A DNA stretch of 64,000 nt from Rostratula benghalensis (GCA_013399305.1 VXAI01000013.1:3273850-3337849); one strand, 5' to 3'. Counted from the stretch's first letter, positions 26,201 to 41,200 are shown. Program-made: numbers and translations. Notes: a model not told the origin generated them from the letters alone.

Positions 26201-29200
26201 ATGAAGAATTTGACCTTTTTGTTTTCTGCAGGAAATCTAACTAACTTCTGCCTTTCCTCATCAGGATATCTGCTGTTAGAAAACAGTAAATAGCATATTA
26301 AGAGAAGATAAGTGAATTGCAAGTGCTTGGTAGAGTGCAGAGTATGAAACCTAAACCAGACAGTATAAAAATGTCAACATCTGCTCTCCTGACTGTTGAA
26401 CAAACCAGACCAACCCAAAATCTATTTAGCAGCAGAGCAAGGACACAGATAATTCTCAGGGGTAGGAAGTGGTAGAGAAAAGAAGAGATAAATACAAGAC
26501 CTAGCAAAAGAAGCTTTTGTGTTCAAAGGGGAATTTAGATTTGGACACTGCTATGATGAGGAAACCAAAGTGCTGGCATTTAAGTTGGGTGTTTTTGGTA
26601 AGATGTTTAAGAAATATGTCCAGACCGAGCCTTTCACAGTCCCAAGCTTTCACTGCCTAGACCCAGAGCTAGGGTTTTTTTTTTTTATTCTTTATGTAGC
26701 ACAGAAGTTTCTCTAAAAACAAATAAAGATTTTATTTATTACTAGAGAACAGTTAACAGATGCAAACAACTGCTCTGAAACACCTCCTTACATTATAATG
26801 CATTAGTGTGTTGATACGTTTCCATCTGCCATCTCTTAGGGATGTTAAATCCAAGTCTGAGAGGATCTGTGCAGTAGAACCTGGACGCCACTCTAAGGGA
26901 TAATTAAAATAAGAAAAAACAGTTTTTAACCATGTGCAAAAATAACTACTCCAAGAATGTTTCAGTTCAGAGACCCACTGATGCACCGTGGAACATTAAA
27001 AGAAGTCATTTGGCACATGCCATGATGTGTGTTCTTTATTGCTTAATAGTTTTGCCTTTATTACAGAAGTTTACATGAACTGTTCCTAACCATGCACATG
27101 ACTTCTGATTATTTTCCACAAAAATTTAAATTCCTTTGCAAAGAATACTGCAAATACATATAATAAGAACAGCTATAAGTTCAAATTTGAAGACTAGGCC
27201 TTTGTATGGAGTAGGAAAAAGAATTTTAGATAAATGACTAGGATTTTCTGAAGAGCCAGAATTGCATCCTCTACTTTCAGATTAAGGAAGTAATGAAGAT
27301 ATTGGAAAATTATTAATCGGAGCTTTTATTATGACATTGTTAGGTCTTTTATGTTACATTTCTGTTATTTTTTCTCAAGAAGAGAATAGCAATTTTGAAA
27401 GCCTTCAAGGAATATGATTTTCAGAGGTTGGGCGGCTCATCATCTCCAAAAAGTGCAGCTCCTGTAAGTTATAATTCTTTTGAATAATCATCATAAAGGC
27501 AAGTCAAAATCAGTAGCAGTTTCTGAAACTGCTTCATTACTTCACCATCAGTTAATTGTCCATGCTGTCATTATCACATTAATTAGTACCTGAGATACTG
27601 ATTCTGTCAGACATGAATACATTTGTGCTAACAGTCATTAACAGGCACTTTGCACACTAATGACAGTACAACAAAACTTTTAAGAGTCAGGAAAAAGAAC
27701 TCTGTAAGAAAGCATTAATTTTTAATGCATATTAAGATTGCTGCAAAATGCTGTATTTTTTCATCCAGCTGAATATGAATTTTACTTTTTTTTGTTTGTT
27801 TGTTTGTTTAAAACCCCCCCAATCAATTTTTTTTAATAGAAATTTTTTTGGGAAATACAAAATCACACAACATGTTTCACCTGCTCAATATAGAATCACA
27901 AGTAGCTGCTTACCAAGGACTACACTCTCAGCTTTTGGCCACTGAGAACATGGCAGATTTCGATAGACTTGGTCTATTATCTTTTCCTTTACTTGTGATA
28001 TGGTATCACAATTCAGCACTTTCACAGGTATGGAATCCGTTCCTCCATCTTGTACAAAAACATTTACTGTCTGTAAGAAACAAACAAAAAAAAACCCCAG
28101 TGTAAACGGCACGTGGTTATTAAGACAAATCAGCACTGAATTACCTCTGCATTTATTTTTTTCTGTGTGATTTCAATGCAAACAATATTTAAAATTCACT
28201 GTGCAATGGTTATTGCCCAGCAGCACATATCTGCAATGGGAGTAAGGCTTATTTGAGTGATCCTTCACTGATATGCAGCCAGCTAGCTATCGTAAATGCC
28301 AGGTAATTCCTCCCACTATGACAAAACAGAAAAGATGCAGAATAGATTTACTCATGTCTAATATACTACTAATACCGAGTCCTGAGGATTTGTTAAAGAT
28401 GGACACACAAAACAGAGCAGCTGGACCACTGACTAGTTACACAGTTTTCATAGATGCTGCTGATCTGGGACATAGGAATCACAGAACGATATCAGGTTAG
28501 AAGATCTGGAAGACAATCTGGAGATCATCCAGTCCAACTCCCCTGCCAGAGCAGGTCCACCTAGAGCAGGTTGCACCGGAACATGTCCAGGCAGGTTTTG
28601 AATGTCTCCAGAGACACAGACTCCACCACCTCTCTGGGCAGCCTGTTCCACTGCTCTGGCACTGTCAAAGTGAGGAAGTTCCTCCTCATTTTAGATGGAA
28701 CTTACTCTGTTCAAGTTTGTGCCTGTTATCTCTTGTCTTGTCACTGAGCACCACTAAAAAAAGATTGTCCCTTCCCCCCGCAAAGCACAAGTAATGTAGT
28801 GTCCAAACTTAACAAATCCCCAATAATAATTTGAGCTGCACGTTGCCGAACTCCTAGAGTATTGTGTGCTTTTACCTCCCTTTACACTTTTACCACCCTT
28901 TACCATGGTCTTCATGGTTCTGGTTTTACTTCTCAAGTTGAGCAGACTAGGTCTGCACATATGGTGGTTTATGATGGCTCAACTGATCAGCAGTGATTTG
29001 TTCAGCTCCTGTAACTTTATCTCCTGTGACCAGCTGTTGATTAGATATATAAATACATACATATGTATGTATACATGAAAGCCACTTATATCATCTTTGG
29101 TGTCTGAAGACTTCATTTACTGCTTACTGTTGTCACAATAACTCTAGTAGCTCCTGCAAGTTCTAAAATATTACTGTTTTCTGATAGTATTGACATTAAG

Positions 29201-32200
29201 TTTTTTTAATGTTAAAGAGAATTTCTTGAAAGCCTGTAATTTGCTAAATCTAGTGTGATTTTTTAAAAAATAGCTTTGCTATGTAAGTGTCAGTTTTAAT
29301 ACAGGCAAAAGCAAATGAGAAAACGATGGCCAGGAAATCTCCCCAGAAGAAAAAACCCCAAACACTAAACCCAAATAGATGTTATGAAAAGCCTTTTTCT
29401 TTCACTGGCTGAAACAGTACAACAGCTCAGAGCCCTTGTGGATGTTTTGCCAGTCAGGTAGCTTTGGAGGCCAGGCACATCTGAAGCACTGCTGCTTTCA
29501 GATACATATGGTCCTGCCAACCATAATGCCTGAATTTATAATCTCAAACCTCAGAATAAACTTGCATGGCTGGTATTTTTAAACACTGAAGAAAAGCTAT
29601 GCCATACGGCAGTCAAATTAAACATGATTGCACTGTCCCTTGACAGAACTCTCAAACTAATCATGAGATTTCACCTTCCTTTTCCTATTAACTTCATGGT
29701 AATTAGACATGATTTTGCTGCTGGTTCAGTATGCAGCATGTCAGTGTAACCAGTGATGCAAAACAGATTCATCTTTTAAATAAGAACAATTAGAGAGCAG
29801 ACAACTGTTCTATACTGTACTTTCCCGCCGTGTCTCACTTTCAGGCAGAAGTGAACTAATTAACTTATGCTTTAACCTGCCTTGGTGCACAAATGCTCCC
29901 TAACTGCTCCCAGTTACCACAACAATGTCATCATCATGCTAAAGATTCCCCAAATTTATAACCCCCTTCATAATCTGTCATGATACGTACATATATATAT
30001 ATACACACAAATATACATCTCATCATCTTCCATGCATACACATAAATTCTTTGTTTGATGGGAAAGCTGTAAATCTGGATCACATACAGCTACTGTACAA
30101 TGTTATAATGTTTAATATCTAGCTTGCATGCTTGTTGTGCCCACAGCTGATTGCATACACAAATTTTCTGCTTTCACACTGCATTCATTTAGCTTAATTG
30201 CAGGCATGGACTTTTTTTTTTTGTGTGTGTGTGTGTGTGTGAAAAGAAACAGGATGAATAAAGAATTATTGCCATTAAGTCTGACGTGATGTATAGTGCC
30301 AGTAAATTTTGTTCTCCATACAGAAGAGAAAACATAACCAGCATTGCCAGTCAGTGTGGCTTCTATGGGTGGCACTTTCAGCTCTGATATGAAGATGACA
30401 ACTCAGCTAATCCCCAAAATATCTATTTATCTTAAAATATTTTTTCTTGCCCAGCACACCTTTTTGCTCCAGGCAGTTTAGGTCACAGTCTAGTGATTCT
30501 GTGAGTGAAAGTCCTATAGCAATCTCCTCACATCAGTATCCCTTCAGAATACACAAAATGGTGATTTTTTTTTTTAACCAGGACTTAATAAAGCTTTTTA
30601 TTAAGTTTCTTTTTCCACACAGCGGATATGTCACTGCATCTTTCTCAGTTGGAGACAACCACAAATGGATCCTAACATGTCAATAAAAGAGAAATCAGAG
30701 AGGGGAAAAAAAATCTTGTGTTGGTCTTTGAAGGACAGTCTGTGTGTCTTTGATATTCATTACACTGTATCCTCAAGAAAAACAGCAAGACTGTCAGAAA
30801 GAATAAAACTAGCATTTATGCTCCCTAAACAGCTAAAGAGTGGGCTGCTTCAGTTTTTTAAAAAGACAGTGAATCCATGTGCTGGAGTCTATTTGGAAAA
30901 GTGGTGGAAATTCGTGGCAGGGAACAGAATTAAGTCAAAGCAGAATTTTTAATAGAAGAGAACTGGATTTTGGCATTGGTGATCTGATTCTGGGGGTGGT
31001 GGAGCTTAGATGGGGAACTCCTGGGGCAGGGCTGTCCACTTCATCTCACTTACAGCATCTACCACAGGTCTCCAGAACTGCCTGTAGAGGCAGCTTCCCC
31101 TCATCGCTTCATGGAAGTAAATCCCTTTCAATGCTAGTTGGGCTGCCCATGTTCAGGGGAGTTTGACTCACGCAGGAACAAGTGCAGAAATAGCTTCATA
31201 AAGTGTTTTGGAGACTGCAGAGCCACCTCACAGGACTGTACAGGAGCTCATCCTGGTATACTAATAAAATGATCTCTGAAATAATGTTTGATATGCTGAC
31301 GAGCAGCAATCACAAGGGAGAAAGACAACCCGACATTCAGGCATAACCTTAGTGCAAGAATTCTGCAAAAATCAATTGCCAGTTAATTTAGATGGGAAAA
31401 GGGATGGAGCCAAACACCCCCACCACTGTTCAGACAGACTTTGAAAATTATGAAAGGGATTTACTGAAATGGATCCCACAGTGGCAGGACTCAGAAGATA
31501 CTTTATAATTCTGTTTTCCTGCTTGGAGATTTCCTTTGGTCAAACTATTGACAGGCTTGCCCACGACCAGAATTTCTACACAGATCACAGTAGTCCAGAA
31601 AAGTATGTACAGACTTAACACTACAGACTTAATTTGGAAAGAAAAAAAATATATTTTATAATATATTAATCGGTCTCTGCTTACCAATTGCGTATACTCT
31701 ACATCATCTCCCAGTAAGCCTGTGTCATTCAAGGTATACTTGGCTTTCTTTAGTACAGCATCCACTGGGCCTTTTTCTACCTGGTGTTTGATAGCCTTGA
31801 ACAATTTATAAAGAGGCTCCCCGGCATTGTCCTGTTTAAAGCAAAGGACATAAAATAAAGCAAACCCAAAAGGTATACTCAGTGCAGCATGTTTAAGTAT
31901 TACTGATGAAAAAATCCCACAGGCAACAGACTTCAGCTCTTACCTTGAGGTACTGGTATAAACAAATAGACATCCAGTTAGACAACATTCTCTCAACAAC
32001 CGTTTCAGATCTGAAAAAAAACCCAACAACCCTGAGCATGGTAAGGGTACTTAATGACAAAGTTTTAAAGAAAAGCATTGCTTGCTTGAAATATAAATTT
32101 TTTACATGCTTAACTGCATGCACTCTCCTAATGCAATGATTTCCCTACAGAGTTTTGAGAGCATGTACTTGTTTTAGAATAAGTGCTTTGTATTGCTCAT

Positions 32201-35200
32201 CATTCCTGGGTACCTTCAGCTCATTACTGAAAAGCACACATCCTTTATGCAGAATCTTAAATTGGGTTTACGGTCTAAGAGCTAAAAAATTAACCCAGTT
32301 GTGCAGTTACTGGAAAAAAACCTACAGATTACAAAGCTACAACATACAAAGTGCAAGGTCTTTTGTAATTTCCTTGGGATAACAACAGGGTTAAAAACAC
32401 TAGAGCAAGCCCTCACTGAATGCACAATACAAGCTGAAGAAGTGTGCTCATTACGGAGATGATGTGTGGTATAAATGCTAGATCATTTGGAATAAAATTA
32501 GATTAAAAAGTAAATGAAATGTTCAGTATTGTGTTTTGAAGTAAGGTCGATGTTCCAGTAATCTCGATGCAGATTCTACACTACAGTATTTACATAAGGA
32601 AATCTGTTGCCAGCAGTCCTGCCTGCTCCTTCCATAGCTATTCCTGGTGAGCTTGTCTTCCTCACATGCACGGACCAGGCTATTTCTGACTTTCACAAAT
32701 AGTTGGCATTTTAATACAGTCACATTTCAAAAGAAATACATTTACAGGAAACCAGAGAACTACAGAAAATATGACAATCATTCAAACCTTCTCAGCATCA
32801 GCTTTGGGTTTTTGGCCACAACATACTGCTCCATCAGTTCTAAGAACAGTGTCCTCATGATGTCAGTATAGTATTCTAGTTTTCCATGTAAAGCAACTGT
32901 CAGTAAAGATGCAAAATACACTTTAGCTCGAGCAGAGAACTCCCTTTGGTTTTCCAGAGTGTGAATAAACTGAAATGGAAAACAAATGTAAAATTAAGTC
33001 AAATGACAGATTTCTGAAGAACCTCAACACTTGTCTGCACTAAGAAGATGAGCAATAATACTTTAACACTAGTCGCCTAAGCACAGAATGGAAAATTTTT
33101 CAGAAGTTTGAAAAAACTACTTAGAAGATAATTTTATGTATAGTTTGTTTGTAGGTACACACACAATGTACTATACTAACACGAGGAAGGCTTAGATATA
33201 TTAACTGAAGATTTATCTAAAAAGGATGTTTTAATTAAATGAAAAAAGGTGTTCTGTGACAATTTTTTGAAAGAGAAAGTCAGCTTCCCTCTCCCTCAAA
33301 TTCCCAGTCATTTCACATCAAATTACAAAGACACTAATCTGAGTACACCTGGGAATACTTTCTCATCTGCCATAAACCATAATGCTACCATTAACTACCT
33401 CAGCACTGGAGCCTCATTTGAAAAAGGAGAGGAAGTTAGAAGCCTAAATCTATATTTAGGTGTCTGACAATCAGCTCAGTTTTTGAGAGTAAGCAATTAG
33501 AAGTCTCTTCTGAGCTGCTCTGAGCACTCATCAGGCATGATGAATAGGCCACTTGAGGAGTCTCTGCCTCCCTGGGACAGAGATCCAGCAGATGGCTGCT
33601 CGCAGGTGACTCCTGCGATGAACCAGGATGGAATTGGCATTCCCTGATCATGTTTCTTGTTAGATTAAACCAAACTTGTAACAGCAGTTTTTTTATGCCA
33701 GATTGGGTAATATTTGTTTTCCTACAGCCACTGTAATGTTGACTAACTCAGTACTATGTGACCCGGCACAGAAATATGATCAAGCCTCTTTGCCCCACTA
33801 GAAGCTCTGGCTGTGATGCCACAGATCTGCATTGGTTACTGTGGAACCATAATCATATGAAAATGACTTATTTTTAGTAATTTTGCTTCAGTTGCACTTG
33901 CAAACCTACTGTCTAGCACACACAGATATGCCTACATAAGGGACAAGGCGAGTCTACTTCAATACTCACGGTAATGAGAAATGATTTGCTATTAAGGAGG
34001 TTGGAGAACTGGTTCAAAGCCTGCTCCACAGTCTGACGCCTGGCCTCTGGAATATCCAGCTTCCCTGTAATCATCACGTCTTTCTCTCCATCTTTGGAGG
34101 GCAAGAAGAAGACTCTGTCTGTGTAGGTTTTGTAGTCCAGTACTGGAATTCCAGCTTCATTGATATCATTTGTGTGATCCTCCATCTCTATCATTAGATC
34201 TGGAATATGCAATACAGTTAAGAGTTCGTTTGAAAAAAACCAACCAAACAACTCTGCAGCTATTTTAGGCAACACAATCTCTTTGGGTACCTTGTAATGG
34301 AGAAAAAGGTAACTCAATGCTGAAAACTATTTCATCCCACATTTTCTCTTGCTATTTTTATCAATTAACCACAGTTAATCCTATGGTGACATGAGAATAA
34401 CTGCCTTTAGCACAGATGGTTTCCTTGTTTCTCCCTATCTGAAAGAGGGCCTTAATAGATGTCTGGGTGAGTTCATACACACGAATGTAGGATTGTAGCA
34501 CAGAGCCAAAAAGAAGGCACTGCAATATTATTATATCCTTTTTTTTTTTTTCCAGTGCACGTTCTATTCCGTCTGAGGCCATGTAATAATACAAGGTTGT
34601 TTTTTTTTTTTTAAAAACATATAACAATCAAGCACAGCAAGCTTTAAAGTGTAAAGCACACTGATTTAATTAGAAGGAAGGGAATGGCAGGAAGAAAAAA
34701 GGTTAAATGGTTCATTGAAATTGATGGAAATATTTCTGTGGGACTCAAAAGCTCTGAAGTTCTTAAAAGGGACAACAATTAGGGAATCATCCTTTGGAGC
34801 AGGTATTCTAGCTGAAGGCTTTTCAATTACCCAGTCTTGCTGATTGACTAGAATACCATGTTAATTAATAGAGTGACCTATTGTCTCAGCAATTTTATTG
34901 CTCTTCTTCATTCATTTCCCCCCTTGTTTTACAGCGTTCAGCAAAGCTGAGGCAGGAAGCATCTTGTGGTTTCCAGCTTCGTGGTATTTGTACTTCCTCC
35001 CTGATGTCCCTTTCCTTGGCTATCTTTGGTCCCATGTATTTTAGTCTGCCTGCACTTCATGCTGCTGACGTTACAGTTCCACAGTACGGATCCAAAAAAT
35101 GTTTGAATTCTCTGTTTCATTTTACTGTCAACCAAGGTGGATGCAATTTAGGAACTGGATTACTCCTTGGATGTGCATTCTACTTCCCTGGCATTTGTGC

Positions 35201-38200
35201 TTGGTGGAGCAGAGAGAAAACCTTCAACCCAACCAGCATCAGTAGCCTGAAGCCTCCTACTTGGAGCATCAGCAAGAGGAAGACACCTTCTTTCAGAAAC
35301 AGACATGAAGTTGCACAGGAGAGGTGGTGGAGGGAGGGCTCTTAACCTTGATTGATCCTCTTACAGTTCAAAATGCAGTTTGAAATAAAGCCCACTTGGC
35401 AATAGTTCTTAATTCGAAGATTTGCTTCTGGGTTGTGTCCAGAACCTGGAAGGGGTTGGTTTTCCAGAGAAAACAAGCTGATACAAAAAAAGAACACCCT
35501 GTCCCAGAAATGCCAGGAAAACAAGACTGGGAGAGGCTTCCAGCATGGCCAAAATCTTTGAGATAGCCTGAGCTTCTAAAATTGTTTCAAAAGTTTAACC
35601 TCAAACTGCTGTTTAATTCAATCCTGCTTTTTAGCCACTGTCAATATGAAATAATCTTTTAGAAATACTCTTTAGAAATAAAACACGTGGTTTGTGGTTT
35701 TTTTTAGTAGGCATGATTTCAATATGACCCAGCAATGAGTATAACTCAGAGAATGAGGTGATATTTCATGTTAATCATTTAGGCCAATATTTGCAATGTT
35801 TGCATTCAGATGCCTAATTTAAGCGTTGCAATGAGTGTCTCAACATGTAGAAATGCTGAGCCTTCACACCTCCCGCTGCCTTCCCTGGGATGATGCCTCT
35901 ATATTTACACAGAACAATTAGTGAGCTCCTCAAATCAAGCTTAAGGTTTTCCCACAGTAAAAAGGGCAAAATGCTCTTTCTTTCCTGTGAGCTTGCCAAA
36001 TTATTCTTTTGTTTGCTGATTACTGCAAATAAATTTTGCAGCTCTGAAAACAGTTTTTAATGTGCATACTTGGCACATACAGCCACTGAGCTAAATATTA
36101 AGTCCACGGTTACTTACTGTAAAACATCCTTTCCTCCATATCAATGGCCACTCACATTAATGGCTATAAGTAACCCCATTCTCAACTAGTTTATATTTCC
36201 CAGTTGCTAACTCTGCTTCCTTTAAACTGAAAATGTCAATTTCATTTAAGAACCTCAAATCCCTATATTATTTTACTTACAGTTTTCATATATAACAGCA
36301 AGATGTGTGCTGTATGTCAATGTCAGTAATCAGGACTACTAAAATCTACTCATTATTTGTCCCCAGAAGGCAGTTTTAGCAGGATAGCACCATTACTCTA
36401 GCCCATCTTCCAACTGCTCAAGAGGACCCACAGGAATGCCAATATCAGTCATACCTGTGAATTCCTTCTTGCACCGGTCTCTGACGCTCTCCTCCAGGCC
36501 TTCAAGTTGAGATTTAATTTTTTCATACTCTCGTTCTGCTTGTTGGCTCTTGCGTCTTTATGGAATAGAGATAAGAGTTAAAAAAAGTTACAAACTGTAA
36601 AAGCATATCATTTGCAACAGCTCTGAGTAGGAAAGGACTGGAGGATATTTTCCTGGGTCTGATTTCTTTTTAAAAGCTGGCAGCAGAGAGAGAATGGAGG
36701 AGGAAGGCACCAACAGTGGACCAAGTCTTCATTAGGTGTAAATCAGCCTGGCATCACCGTGGGCCTGCTGCTTCAAAGCACACTTGGTCCAGCGATTGAA
36801 AATCCAGTAAGTAGTAACTACAAATGCTTCCAATCACATATTAAGTACAGAAACTCAATTTGTATGTACTGAATAAAGATTGCTTGCAACGTGTCCTGCA
36901 CTGGCTCACAGCCACCCAGCAGTGCATCTGGGACTGAATGGACAGGAGGCCCAGGAGAACATCAGTGCTGTATAGCAGACACTTCAGCATTGCTTTGGCT
37001 ACATTGACGTGCACCACAAGAGTGCAATTTGCACCCCCGCCCCCCCAGGGACAGTAAGAGGCTCTCATTACTAACCTTAAAATTGGGCTAAGTAGGTCAT
37101 AAGTGAAATACAGACATTGTTCTGGCCCTTTGTGTAGCATGAATTTCACCATTAATCATGAAATTTGTGTGTGGGTTAACACTTATCTCAGCTGGAAAGG
37201 CCAAAATGACCCCTTAGCCAAATCTATCCAGTTCAGACCTACAATGCTGACTGAGGCAGCATAAATGCTGATGTATATGTGTGGAGAATAAGTTATCTCC
37301 TTCACAGGACGTGCTTTAGCTGCCATTTCAAGAATGTATGTGTGCAACTCAGTCTGCAATTGTGCACTTGGCAAGCCTGGAACCAATTGTGCTTATGTAT
37401 AAAGGATGGACTGGGCTGAATGACACCAAGGAATTTGGTGTACGTGAGAAGAATAAATTAGTGCTTGTACATATTTCCAGATGCAACTGACTTTCTTAAC
37501 TCTGCAGCTCATAATAATCATGAAGATCATTTCTGTAGACATAACTGAAAACAATCAGCTAGTACTTTGAAAGCTTTAGGAGAGCAAAACCATCTAAATA
37601 AAGGAATTTACCTGTAACAGATGATAGAAGTGATGATGATTGCTATCATAGGAATAAGTACCAGTGGCAAAATAAGATTCAGAGGGATGTCACTCACACG
37701 TGTATCATATTCCACCCTTCCAAGGATCCATTCTCGGAGTCCAAATTTCACCTAATTAGATAAGCAAAGACATTTGTCTCAGAAAGTGCAGCTGGACAGC
37801 AGTTCACTTCTCAGTTGCACTCTAAATTCTTAGTAATTTTCACTAAGCGAATTTCTAGCTCAAAGTGCCAAAAAAAGGAAACATTTCTGAATATTTCATG
37901 CTGAATTCAGGTCACTAGCACTTTATTCCATGTAGTAATTTTACTTGGCTTAGCAAAGGAAGAAAAATCCCCAGCCTGTCTAGCTACAATTTTGAATTCC
38001 TGTATAATGAAGGTAGAAGGCATTTGGCAGCTTGGGACTGCTCTTTATATGTGACGTCTTCTAGACAGCAGACAGAAGCTGGAGGAAGACAGAAATGCAA
38101 GGATTTTCTTCACGGTACTACAATAAATTTGGAGAACAAATTACTTCAATTAAGAAGCACTGTATCAGTATCACTTCCACATGATATCAAATTCTATTGA

Positions 38201-41200
38201 AAAGGTAACCTACGATGAATTCAGGAAGGTTATTGATGGTATCTCTCTTCTGCCGTTTCTTTGGTTGAGGCTGTACTTCTGGTGGCTCACAATATAAGTC
38301 TGTTTCAGTGAGTGTTTTTATGTTGCAAGGCTCGTCACCCACAAAAGCCTGGGCCTCGTCTATCGTCATGGCTTTGTTCAGGTTACTGCCCTAGACAGAA
38401 AAAGACAAGTCTAAGTCTTGGGATACACGAAGTCAAACGTCCATTTGGATCATTCTGAGCAGCAGATATGATTCACAATGCAGTGTACAGAACAGCAGAG
38501 TTGTTGGGAATTATTCAATTCCTCTCCTTTCCTTCCCGGTGTGAGAAGAGATACCCCCTCCACTACTTGGGAGCTCTGTGGCAGACAACATTTCCAAATA
38601 TCAGTCTTAGCAGGAGGGGAAAACCCCGAGTATGTCTCAAAGGACAGCTGCTATCTCTGAGAGGAGCAGAGGAGAGGAAAAGGGAGCTGACAACTGTCTT
38701 CATCTAGCAGAGGTAAGAGACTCTACTAAGCATTTTGGGTATGGCATCAAACAGCTGTTAAGGGTTTGAGAAAGAAAGGAAAAATTCTATACACGCTTCA
38801 AGGACAAAATGAGCAACCACCATCTCTTGACAAGTTTACCTTTGCATTAATAAGTTTGTTGACTTGTTTTTTAATGCCATCTGTGAAGTTTTCAAAGGTT
38901 GGGTCTGCAACATAGGCAAAGGAGTGGCTCTCATTTTTTACAACCAAATTATAATGATCCATTAGAATAATAGTGGTAATGTTATAGTTTTCTGGGTCTT
39001 CCAGTATTGGTAGGGAAGAAAAAAACACCGTGGTTTCATTGAATCTTGTAACATGCTTTCCATCAAACTGTAAGAAACAAGGCAAGAAGAACATGCACAT
39101 TTTAGAGTTTCACCCATTCCTGTCAACAAAACTGTTGGTAACTTTACATTTTAGAAATAAAACCACTGGATTTATATCCTCTCCTTACAGCAGAATTACA
39201 TAGTGTAATGTATTTAATGAAAAAAAAATAATATTTGTTGTTGAATAAATTATTGATTCATTATGTTCTAGCAGCTGCCTGGAGAAAAAGCTTAGGCTGC
39301 AGATCATTTTCCATTGCCTCCAAATTCCGTGGCTCTGGACCACACTAGGCTCATATCGTCAAATTGTTCTAAGATCAAGAGATTAACATGGTAGCTTTAA
39401 CCCATATTATCTTCTGTACCATTCAGTATCTCAGGTAGATCCTCTTCTACCAACACTGTAAAATACCTTGCTGAAATTCAAAACAATTACAATGGGAAAT
39501 TTTGGAATAAAATTTACCAATTTTCAGTCAACTGCTCAAAGTAACAACACAGTTAGCCTGTCCTCCATCCCCAATTAGACAAATGTTTTTATCCTAGAAA
39601 TGCCTTCAGTCATTCAGTAATATTAACCACAGCCAACAACACTAATAGGAACCCTCAATATTTCTTCTATCACCACCTCAGTTTCTCACTTTGAGAAATG
39701 CAATTTGATAGCTTCTCCCTCACATTTCTGATATTGTTCTATAAGTAGAAACAAAACAAATATTATAAAAGGTTCTAGTCTTAACCAAGAATGTGTACTG
39801 TATGTAATGCTGACTTAAACTAATGTGCTGAGAAGATGCCGAGCATACAGAAAGGAGGGGGGTAAGAACTGTTGATAAACACTCTCAAGAATGCTAAATA
39901 AACTTTAAGATTGTCCTGGGAGTTAAGGGTATCAAGATAATCACATTTTTCAGTTTATGGCCTCAGAAATGTAGGCATTTTTTCTCTTAAAATTCCTTAA
40001 TGATAGGATTCTGATGGACCCAAATTCAACTGGCTTTGGCATACTCATACTCATTTGAATCATGCATACAATACAAAACATACATACTACCAACCCTATA
40101 TGGATCATAAGGCAGTCTGAAATTGAAGAGCCAGCCTTAAAAAAAGCCTTATAACTTTATTACTAGAAGATCACTTTAAATTCCTTAGTCACCGCATTAT
40201 ATTGTGATCTTCATTAGCAGAACAGGGATTTGAAGCTGTCAGTAATGTCAGTTCCTTTTTAACATGAGATGCAGGAAGCATTCATGGGTTTTTTCATACA
40301 TGATTTTTTATAACTTCTTGTGAACATGCTATAGGTGGAATATGCATGAAGCAAGAAAGAAGACTCGGTTCACTGAGGTGTGAGAAAATAAAAGGCATTG
40401 ACTGTGCAAAGCTGAGTACTCAGCATTGTCTGGATTTGGGTCCTGTTTCAGGCAAATCTCTAAAGCTTGCAGGGGGAGAAGAAATAAAAAGAGAAAGAAA
40501 AAACCCAGTTTCAAATTCTGAAGTATATCCACTTTACTATGTGAAGCTTTATCTTTATTCACATTGAATATGAATAATTTTAAAGCAGAAGATTGCAAGA
40601 TAGAAGTGAATGTAAGTCAAGATGGGAGGAATATACACTTCTTCCACAGAAACCCTGAACAGACCCAGAAATCTGTTCAAACCTTATTTCACTCCAAGCC
40701 CAGTGAAGTCCAGTGGGCAAACTTAAATGCATTTTATGAACATATTATGTGATATGCATCCAGTGTAATGTCTTTGGGGGGGGGGGGAGGGAAATAAAGA
40801 AAATTACCCTTTTGAGACTCATTTTCCCTGCTTCTGGACGCTCTGCATATACCACCAACGAGAAACTCTGGATGAGCTCAAAACCGGTTCCAGTTACTGT
40901 AATATTTCTCCCTCCACTGAAAGGAAGAATTAAAAAAGAAGTCAAGTCATTGGCATACTACCACAGCTATAGACTGCTTTATCCTGCATTGATACTACTT
41001 CGACTGAAAACAGCTATGTAATGCCTATATGATTAGATACCCTACCCAAGGGACTTCTGTTAAAGCTAGAGATGACCACAGCATTTAAAAGCAACAATGT
41101 CAACTTTAAACTCATTTTTAAACAGCAGAATAAGAACAGGAACAAATTGCTTTGTCGGTATTTGTGACTTTTTATTGATGCTTATCTTTGTGTGCTTTAC

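Larger units (their letters stand above)
28071..31684 (-). other. PLXNB2 intron (3.6 kb)
   Basis: It contains a CR1 copy (28474-28778), an AT/AC-type simple repeat near 29987-30020 and a T-run followed by (TG)n at 30211-30241. Otherwise no exon or repeat is recognised. Confidence 0.7.
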
